Shown here in pieces: positions 44,339-51,524 of a stretch of 51,524 bases of DNA. The position numbers and the translations under genes were made by a program. This DNA comes from an uncultured Adlercreutzia sp. (GTDB lineage Bacteria > Actinomycetota > Coriobacteriia > Coriobacteriales > Eggerthellaceae): contig CAJUFS010000012.1 in NCBI GenBank assembly GCA_910585575.1, positions 1-51,524 of the forward strand, given 5' to 3'. A model generated the notes under the pieces. It ran no database searches. It was not told where the DNA came from and saw nothing but the letters and a program-made list of their open reading frames with translations. The stretch's first letter is position 1. Each line of letters begins with the position of its first letter.

Positions 44339-45094
44339 TCAGACCACTTCCTTTCGATACCAGTGCTCATCGGCGAGGCATTCCGCCACCGCATCGGGCG
44401 TCAGATAGCGCACCGATCGACCCGAAGCCAGTCGGCCGCGCAAATCGCTCGACGAGATATCCAACGGCGTGACCTCGAAAAAGTCGAGAAGAAAACCGTG
44501 CTCCTCCAAGGAGCGGCGATCTTCGGCCGACACGGTATACCCCGGACGCGTCGCCACAGCGAACCGCGCCAAAGAGGCCAGGCGCTCGCTTTCATACCAG
44601 CGCGGCAAGGTCAAGGCCGCATCGGCGCCCACGATGAAGAAGAGCTCAACGCAGGAGGGATAGGCGTCACGCAAGTGCGCCAGCGTGTCGACCGCGTAGG
44701 TCACTCCCGGACGATCGACCTCCAAGGTGCTCACATCAAAGGCCTCGTTGCCCGCCACGGCCTTGCGACACCAGCGCACGCGATCGGCCGCTGGGGACAC
44801 CGCCCGGTCGCGCTTGAACGAGGGAATGCCCGCCGGCATGAACAGCACGCCGTCCAGATCGAGTGCCTCGAGCGCCTCTTGGGCGCAGGCCAGGTGCCCA
44901 AAGTGAATAGGGTCGAAGGTGCCGCCCATAATGCCGAGCCGCGCCGGCGCGCCCGTCTGCCCCAGTGCCGCAAAGCGCCCAAGGGCCGCCCCCCGCGCCG
45001 AAGTATTCAAGGGACCCTGAGCTTCCCGCGTCTCCCCCGCGGCCCTCCGCGAAGAGCCTGAGGCGCCCGTCGATTCCCGCCTACTCTCTTGCAT
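44339..45094 (-). CDS. nadD: Nicotinate-nucleotide adenylyltransferase
   Basis: A 251-residue protein started at ATG 45094. The nucleotidyltransferase motif GIMGGTFDPIHFGHL begins near residue 54, followed by FMPAGIPSFKRDRAVS, FIVGADAALTLPRWYESERL and the ISSSDLRGRLASGRSVRYLTPDAV end motif. It adenylates nicotinate mononucleotide in NAD synthesis. About 50 residues precede the catalytic core, Ser/Arg/Ala-rich and probably disordered; the true start may be later. It lies in the operon between proA and yqeK. Confidence 0.94.
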   Translation of the reverse strand: MQESRRESTGASGSSRRAAGETREAQGPLNTSARGAALGRFAALGQTGAPARLGIMGGTFDPIHFGHLACAQEALEALDLDGVLFMPAGIPSFKRDRAVSPAADRVRWCRKAVAGNEAFDVSTLEVDRPGVTYAVDTLAHLRDAYPSCVELFFIVGADAALTLPRWYESERLASLARFAVATRPGYTVSAEDRRSLEEHGFLLDFFEVTPLDISSSDLRGRLASGRSVRYLTPDAVAECLADEHWYRKEVV

Positions 45095-45132
45095 CAAAGC
45101 ACCGTCTGCCTTTTCCCGTGCCGCACCGCGCC

Positions 45133-46425
45133 CTAGGCGCGCACTTGGCCGTTGCCGCGGAGCACGTACTTGTAGGACGTCAGCGCCTCCAGAGCGAAGG
45201 GGCCGCGCGCGTGGATCTTCTGGGTGGAGATGCCAATTTCAGCGCCAAGGCCGAACTGGCCGCCGTCCGTAAAGGCCGTGGAGGCGTTGGCATAGACCGC
45301 TGCGGCATCGACCTGGCTCAGGAAGGTGTCGATGGCAGCCTCATCGGTAGCCACGATGGCCTCAGAGTGCTTCGTACCGTAGCGATTGATGTGCGCGATG
45401 GCCTCGTCCTCGCCGCTCACGCAGCGCACCGCCAAATGAGGGCCGAGGTACTCCGTCTCCCAATCGTACTCGGTGGCCGGCACCAGAGCGGCGCCCTCTT
45501 CGTCTCCAACCGAGAGGCCGGCGGCCCGGGCGCACGCCTGGGCTCGGGCGTCACCGTGCAGCGTGATGCCCTGTCCATGCAAGGCCTCCAGCATCGAGGG
45601 CAGCATCTCGTCGGCCACAGATTCGTCGATCAGCAGGGTCTCGGCCGCATTGCACACGCCCAAGCGGCGGCACTTCGCATTCAGAATGATGTCGCGGGCC
45701 ATGGCCGGATCGGCCGAGGCGTGCACGTACACGTGGCAGTTGCCCGTGCCCGTCTCGATGACCGGCACCTTCGCATGCTCGACGCAATGGCGAATGAGCC
45801 CGGCGCCCCCGCGGGGAATGAGTACATCGACCAGGCCGTGCAAGGTCATGAGCACATCGGTGGCCGCGCGGTCGGTGGTGGTAAGAGCGCAGATGCAACC
45901 CTCGGGCATACCGGCATCCACCGCTGCGGCGGCCAAAATGTCGGCAATGGTCTCGTTGGAGCGCGCCGCCAGACTACCGCCGCGCAGAATGCAGGCATTG
46001 CCCGACTTGATGCAGATGCCGGCGGCATCGGCGGTCACATTGGGGCGCGCTTCGTAAACCATGGCCACCACGCCCAAAGGCACGCTCACCCGCGTAAGCT
46101 CAATGCCGTTGTACAGCGTCGACTCCATGGACACCACGCCCAGAGGATCGGGAAGCTCGCGGAGCTCCTCCAGCGCCGCGGCCATGGCCTCGACACGCTC
46201 GGCATTCAGCATGAGCCGATCGAGCAGGGCCTCGCTGGTACCCGCCTCACGGGCCGCCGCCATATCGGCCTCGTTAGCCATGACAATCTCGGGGCTATGG
46301 TCACGCAGCGCCGCAGCCATGGCCGTCAGCGCGCCGTTTCGCGCCTCGCCGGTGGTTACGGCCAGCTGGACGCTGGCCCGCTTGGCCTCTTCAGCTAAGG
46401 CCACTACCTCTTCGCGCAGTTCCAA
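45133..46425 (-). CDS. proA: Gamma-glutamyl phosphate reductase
   Basis: A 430-residue ALDH-superfamily enzyme. The catalytic Cys lies in RRLGVCNAAETLLID, with VPLGVVAMVYEARPNVTADAAGICIKSGNACILRGG and LIPRGGAGLIRHCVEHAKVPVIETGTGNCHVYV as conserved blocks. It reduces gamma-glutamyl phosphate to the semialdehyde in proline synthesis. The start is TTG (46423-46425) with GGGAG six bases upstream. It follows proB after 53 bases and precedes nadD. Confidence 0.96.
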   Translation of the reverse strand: MELREEVVALAEEAKRASVQLAVTTGEARNGALTAMAAALRDHSPEIVMANEADMAAAREAGTSEALLDRLMLNAERVEAMAAALEELRELPDPLGVVSMESTLYNGIELTRVSVPLGVVAMVYEARPNVTADAAGICIKSGNACILRGGSLAARSNETIADILAAAAVDAGMPEGCICALTTTDRAATDVLMTLHGLVDVLIPRGGAGLIRHCVEHAKVPVIETGTGNCHVYVHASADPAMARDIILNAKCRRLGVCNAAETLLIDESVADEMLPSMLEALHGQGITLHGDARAQACARAAGLSVGDEEGAALVPATEYDWETEYLGPHLAVRCVSGEDEAIAHINRYGTKHSEAIVATDEAAIDTFLSQVDAAAVYANASTAFTDGGQFGLGAEIGISTQKIHARGPFALEALTSYKYVLRGNGQVRA

Positions 46426-46478
46426 CAGATGCTCCCTTCGAACATGAAACGCCTCGTTGCAGACGGGGCGCCCACTAC

Positions 46479-47617
46479 CTACTCAAAGACTACCAGTTCA
46501 TCGCGATGGATGATGGGCTTATCGGCCAAGATGGACAAAAGGCGATTGGCTGCCACTTCTTCGCGCGTCTTCCCTACCGCCAGGGCAATAAGATCGCTGG
46601 TGGCTGCCGCTTTGCCGCGGGCGAACACGTGACCCGTCTCATCGGCCACATCGATCACGTCGTCGTAGTCGAAATCGCCCTTGACGGCTCGCACGCCCAC
46701 CGAGAGCAGCGACTTGCCGCGCTCCACCAGGGCCGTACGAGCACCTTCGTCCACTACCACGGTGCCGTGTACGGCATCGCCGAGGGCAATCCACAGCTTC
46801 TTCGGAGTAATTTCATGGGGTCGCTCGGGCGCGGTGAACAGGGTACCGACGGACTTTCCCGCCGCCACGTCCACGATAGCCTCAGGGGTGCGCCCCTGGC
46901 AGATAACCATGGGAATGCCCGCGGCCATGAGCACGCGAGCGGCCTTGATCTTGGTGATCATGCCGCCCGAGCCCACGCCGGACACCGCCCCACCGGCCGC
47001 CGCCAGAATGTCGCGGCTGACACGATCCACTTGAGGAATCAACGTGGCTGCGGGATCAATCTGGGGGTTGGCCGTATACAGGCCGTCGATATCCGACAGA
47101 ATGATCATGAGGTCGGCGTCGATAAGACAGGCCACCAAGGCGGCCAGAGTATCGTTATCGCCGAAGCGAATCTGCTCCACCGACACCGTGTCGTTCTCGT
47201 TGACGATGGGCACCACACCCAGCTCCAACAAGCGGTTGAGCGTGTCGCGGGCGTGGAGGTAGGCGCTGCGGTCGGCCGTATCGCGTCGCGTGAGCAATAC
47301 CACCGAGGTAAGCATATCGTAGGGGGCGAAGGCCTGGGCGTAGGCCGTGGACAGGGCGCTCTGCCCCACCGAGGCCGCCGCCTGCAGGCTGGGCATGTCC
47401 TCGGGGCGCTTGGCAATCCCCAAGGCCTCCAGACCGCAGGCAATGGCCGCCGAGGTAACCACGATGGGCTCCCAGCCAGCCTGGCGCACCTGGGCCAGCT
47501 GAGCGGCCAGGTCGTTCAGGAAACCGTAGTCGATGGAACTTTCCGAGGTGGTAAGCGTGGCCGAGCCGATTTTCACCACCAGGCGCTTGGCGCGCGCCGT
47601 CTTCTCTTGCGCGGTCA

Positions 47618-47618
<1 letters not shown>
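46479..47618 (-). CDS. proB: Glutamate 5-kinase with PUA domain
   Basis: A 379-residue protein: amino-acid kinase domain (LVVKIGSATLT, VVTSAAIACGLEALG, PIVNENDTVSVEQIRFGDNDTLAALVA, SDIDGLYTANP, GSGGMITKIKAA) followed by a C-terminal PUA domain (about residues 280-379). It makes gamma-glutamyl phosphate, the first step of proline synthesis, and is usually inhibited by proline. Its ATG overlaps the obg stop by one base (TAATG), showing translational coupling with obg. Confidence 0.97.
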
Positions 47619-49024
<1,406 letters not shown>

Positions 49025-49045
49025 TCATAGATGACATTGGTTGAG

Positions 49046-49051
49046 ATTATA
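49046..49051 (-). promoter_or_regulatory. Candidate -10 box of the obg operon
   Basis: TATAAT on the minus strand, 31 bases before the obg start. No clear -35 box is seen 16-18 bases upstream of it. Confidence 0.4.
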
Positions 49052-49282
49052 GAGGAAAACCTCCCGCGAGGGCTCCGGGCTCCGCGATCGACAGCCTCTG
49101 AGCGCCCCGCGGAGAACGCGGCCGTTAAGAAATAGCTTCTACTTCGCCAGCACCAGGCCGGGGATGGTACCGACTTATGGGCATCATCTTCGCTATTTCT
49201 GTTGCCGCGTTCGCAGCGGGAACAAGCGCTCAGCGGACGGCGAGCGCGGATCCCGGAGCCCTCCCCAGGTCTTTATACGCAA

Positions 49283-49313
49283 CAATGCCCCCCGAGAGGC
49301 TCGGAGGGCATTG
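49283..49313 (-). terminator. Terminator of rplU-rpmA
   Basis: Arms 49283-49296 and 49300-49313 pair over 14 positions with one mismatch around a three-base loop. The minus-strand tail is TTGCG, a weak T-run. It lies about 40 bases past the rpmA stop. Confidence 0.75.
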
Positions 49314-49353
49314 CTACCAGCTTGATGTTACGCAGTCGTTGAGACTGAAGCGT

Positions 49354-49614
49354 TTAGGCGGTCTGCTCGGCGGGGATCACGTGGATCTTGCGCTTGTCGC
49401 CGCGCGTGAACTTCAGGGTGCCGTCGCACAGGGCGAACAGGGTGTCGTCCTTGCCGCGGCCCACGTTCTCACCGGGGTGGAAATGGGTACCGCGCTGACG
49501 AACGATGATGTTGCCCGTCTTCACGACCTCGCCGGCGAACTTCTTCACGCCCAGTCGCTGTGCGTGGGAGTCACGACCGTTACGGGTAGAGCCCAAGCCT
49601 TTCTTGTGTGCCAT
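49354..49614 (-). CDS. rpmA: 50S ribosomal protein L27
   Basis: An 86-residue protein beginning [24 protein letters not shown], the standard L27 start, with [11 protein letters not shown]-like and VHVIP-like endings typical of the family. The N-terminal tail reaches the peptidyl transferase centre. There is no Firmicute-type N-terminal extension cleaved by Prp. It follows rplU after 22 bases with AGGAGG before the start. Confidence 0.97.
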   Translation of the reverse strand: MAHKKGLGSTRNGRDSHAQRLGVKKFAGEVVKTGNIIVRQRGTHFHPGENVGRGKDDTLFALCDGTLKFTRGDKRKIHVIPAEQTA

Positions 49615-49636
49615 GAGAGATTCCTCCTTTACCCGT

Positions 49637-49957
49637 TTACTCGGCCTTAGCCGTACCGACGGATTCGATCTTGACGCGGGTCAGGTTCTGACGATGACCG
49701 CGCAGCTTCTTGTAGTTCTTGCGCTTCTTGAACTTGAAGACCAACTGCTTGTCGCCCTTGAACTGCTCGAGCACCGTAGCGACAACCTTCGTCTTGGCAG
49801 CCTTCGCGGGGTCGGCCTCGACCTTGTCGCCGTCCACCACGCAAATGGCTTCCAGCTCGACCTTGTCGCCGGGCTCCACGTTGAGCTTCTCGATGTTGAT
49901 CTTGTCTCCGGGGGCGACTTTGTACTGCTTGCCGCCCGTTTTCACGATTGCGTACAT
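49637..49957 (-). CDS. rplU: 50S ribosomal protein L21
   Basis: A 106-residue protein matching L21 along its length: [35 protein letters not shown], and the end [25 protein letters not shown]. It binds 23S rRNA domain I. It is the first gene of the rplU-rpmA unit, preceded by AAGGAG and by a good sigma-70 promoter. Confidence 0.97.
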   Translation of the reverse strand: MYAIVKTGGKQYKVAPGDKINIEKLNVEPGDKVELEAICVVDGDKVEADPAKAAKTKVVATVLEQFKGDKQLVFKFKKRKNYKKLRGHRQNLTRVKIESVGTAKAE

Positions 49958-49995
49958 GTATATTTCTCCTTGAATGTGACTAAACGCAAGGCGAT

Positions 49996-50024
49996 ATCTT
50001 ACCAGCGTGATCCCCCTCCGTCAA
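49996..50024 (-). promoter_or_regulatory. Promoter of rplU-rpmA
   Basis: TTGACG (50019-50024) and TAAGAT (49996-50001) on the minus strand with a 17-base spacer. The start codon lies 39 bases downstream of the -10 box. Confidence 0.7.
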
Positions 50025-50189
50025 TGATTTTCTCCGCACTTTTACCACCGTTCACCGAGCATCTACATATTAGTGAACCGTTGGTTACGCGGGGAGGCCA
50101 TCGGGGAAGGCGTCCTGGATCGATTGCCCTCAGTATAGGGCTCTTTGCCGCACCCCTCCCCTTCTCCACGCTTTCTGCGGACACAAGGC

Positions 50190-50212
50190 GGGCGCCCGAC
50201 AAGCGGGCGCCC
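50190..50212. terminator. GC-rich hairpin downstream of the YfcC-like gene
   Basis: GGGCGCCCG-ACAAG-CGGGCGCCC, a perfect 9-bp stem about 80 bases past the transporter stop. No T-run follows, so a terminator role is tentative. Confidence 0.45.
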
Positions 50213-50292
50213 TTGGAAGGATAACAGCCGGCAGGCTGCTTTCACTATGTACGGCCGATGAAGGTCATCGAGCCGAGCCCGCGGGCTGCCTC

Positions 50293-51524
50293 TTAGGCTG
50301 CACCGGGCAGGATCATCATGGCCGCCGTCAGGATGACCATGCACACCACGCCCAGGACCACGAACAGCTTCGCGCCGAACTTGAGCCAGGTGGAGTACTC
50401 GATCTTGGCCAGGGCCAGGCCGCCCATGATGGCGCCGGAGGTAGGCGTGAACAGGTTCACGAGGCCGTTGCCGGCAGAGTAGATCATGACCATGGTCTCA
50501 ACCGAGAAGTTCAGCTGGTGAGCCAGGCCGCCCATGATCGGGATGGACACCGTGGCCATGCCCGAGGAGGACGGGATCAGGAAGGACAGGACGATGTAGA
50601 GCAGGAAGCTCAACGGGGCGAAGATAATCGCCGACATGCCGGACAAGGCGTTGGCCGCATTCTCCAGGATCCACATGTCAAGACCAGTCTGGGCCATGAG
50701 CACGGTGATGGAGCGGGCCAGGGCGATGATGAGCACGACGGACATCATGTCGGCAGCGCCGTTGATGAAGGCCTTCACGAAGCGGCTCTCGGACACGCCG
50801 CCGATAATGCCGATGATCAGAGCCATCAGCAGGAACCAGGTGGAGGCCTCATCGAAGTACCAACCGCCCAGGGGCACGCCGGTCAGGAACGAGGACCAAG
50901 CGGGCTGCACGGTGACCTCAGCGGTGTCGACGCCCTCGGTGCCCTCGGGCAGGGCCAGAGAGGTGTCAGTCTGCTGGTCATAGGCTGCCACGATGTCCTC
51001 GGCGCCCACGGTGGTGGTAACTTCCTCAGTCACTTGGCCGGCCTCGAACACGTTCACGTTCAGGTCAGTCCAGGGGATGAAGGAGATGATCATGATCACG
51101 AAGGTCAGAGCGAACACCACGAGGGACCACTTCTGACGAGCCGTCATCTTCGGGGTGGCGGCGGTGTCGCCCACCTTGCCCTCGTCCTCGGACTCCTCAA
51201 GACCCCACTCGTTCATCATGTCCTGCTGCTCCTGCAGAGACAGGAAGGTGGAACCCTTGTCCTCCTTGACCTTCTTCGCATAGCGCATAACGAACACGAT
51301 AGAGATGGCGATGGTCACAATCCAGAGGATAGCGCCCAGGGCGATGATGGTGGCCTGGTTCACTGCAATGCCCACGCCGGACAGCGCGTCCACGGCCACG
51401 CCCACGGCGAAGGGGTTCACCGTAGAGCCCAACACGCCGCAGCCAGCGCCCAGCAGGACGACGGCGGCGCCGGTGAGGCTGTCGAAGCCCGCGGCCACCA
51501 TGGTGGCGGCCAGCAGCAGGTAGA
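50293..51524 (-). CDS. YfcC/DcuC-family carboxylate or amino-acid transporter (N-terminus cut by window edge)
   Basis: The frame is open through the right edge, giving 410 codons of the C-terminal part; the N-terminal helices lie outside. The visible part has about nine membrane segments, a charged cytoplasmic loop (KKVKEDKGSTFLSLQEQQDMMNEWG), and an extracytoplasmic loop between helices. The end has FLIPSSSGMATVSIPIMGGLAHQLNFSVETMVMIYSAGNGLVNLFTPTSGAIMGGLALAKIEYSTWLKF, the hallmark of the YfcC/C4-dicarboxylate anaerobic carrier family. Members move dicarboxylates or act in arginine/ornithine exchange. The substrate is not determinable here. Confidence 0.85.
   Translation of the reverse strand, partial: YLLLAATMVAAGFDSLTGAAVVLLGAGCGVLGSTVNPFAVGVAVDALSGVGIAVNQATIIALGAILWIVTIAISIVFVMRYAKKVKEDKGSTFLSLQEQQDMMNEWGLEESEDEGKVGDTAATPKMTARQKWSLVVFALTFVIMIISFIPWTDLNVNVFEAGQVTEEVTTTVGAEDIVAAYDQQTDTSLALPEGTEGVDTAEVTVQPAWSSFLTGVPLGGWYFDEASTWFLLMALIIGIIGGVSESRFVKAFINGAADMMSVVLIIALARSITVLMAQTGLDMWILENAANALSGMSAIIFAPLSFLLYIVLSFLIPSSSGMATVSIPIMGGLAHQLNFSVETMVMIYSAGNGLVNLFTPTSGAIMGGLALAKIEYSTWLKFGAKLFVVLGVVCMVILTAAMMILPGAA

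Larger units (their letters stand above)
49958..50292. other. 335-base gap between rplU and the YfcC-like gene
   Basis: Apart from the rplU promoter and the GGGCGCCC hairpin, no feature was recognised. The part at 50040-50150 has no structure I can support. Confidence 0.5.

Overview
The window is GC-rich, tightly packed bacterial chromosome. Nearly all genes lie on the minus strand; only a LysR-type regulator, a helical-repeat protein and a sodium symporter are on the plus strand. The gene mix points to an anaerobic gut actinobacterium of the class Coriobacteriia, most likely family Eggerthellaceae. The reasons are the Tat-exported flavoprotein and molybdopterin reductases, split transketolase genes, Obg-ProB-ProA-NadD order and high GC. 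This is inference from gene content; no species can be named from the sequence alone.

Layout. 1-1127 is the front part of a Tat-exported FAD reductase, divergent from a LysR-type regulator (1349-2245). 2333-5323 holds the SRP GTPases ffh and ftsY, then a large SNF2 helicase (5410-8733). 8734-9193 is non-coding and carries five 31-bp tandem repeats, followed by a small LEA-like 11-mer-repeat protein, a DUF523 protein, and an NSS transporter (10306-11685). 11686-12182 is a repeat-bearing gap before an FdhD-like gene.

13327-20418 holds two tandem copies of a molybdopterin reductase plus four-cluster ferredoxin operon. The copies share the coding parts, the terminator hairpin, the leader hairpins and a 23-bp upstream dyad. 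Neither copy has its own membrane subunit. 20719-22113 is a slipin with a YtrA-type GntR regulator. 22186-28393 is a run ftsE-ftsX-S41 protease-like-rnr-nrfD-like; the last gene is a lone NrfD/PsrC membrane protein that could serve the nearby reductases. 28439-30263 encodes transketolase as two subunits. 30494-34387 is secA-prfB, with a structured secA leader, then a hotdog thioesterase. 35144-37328 is an AT-richer islet around a DUF559-like nuclease-fold gene. 37329-42729 is cydAB plus a large ATPase/BTAD regulator. 43106-49957 is the conserved block rplU-rpmA / obg-proB-proA-nadD-yqeK-rsfS. The right edge cuts a YfcC/DcuC-type transporter.

The points most worth a second look are: FtsY with its acidic, membrane-binding region moved to the C-terminus; an S41 protease homologue with Ala at the catalytic Ser position; a release factor 2 with SPT in place of SPF; the duplicated molybdoenzyme modules with their shared operator-like dyad; the orphan NrfD; and an FdhD lacking the CxxC pair.
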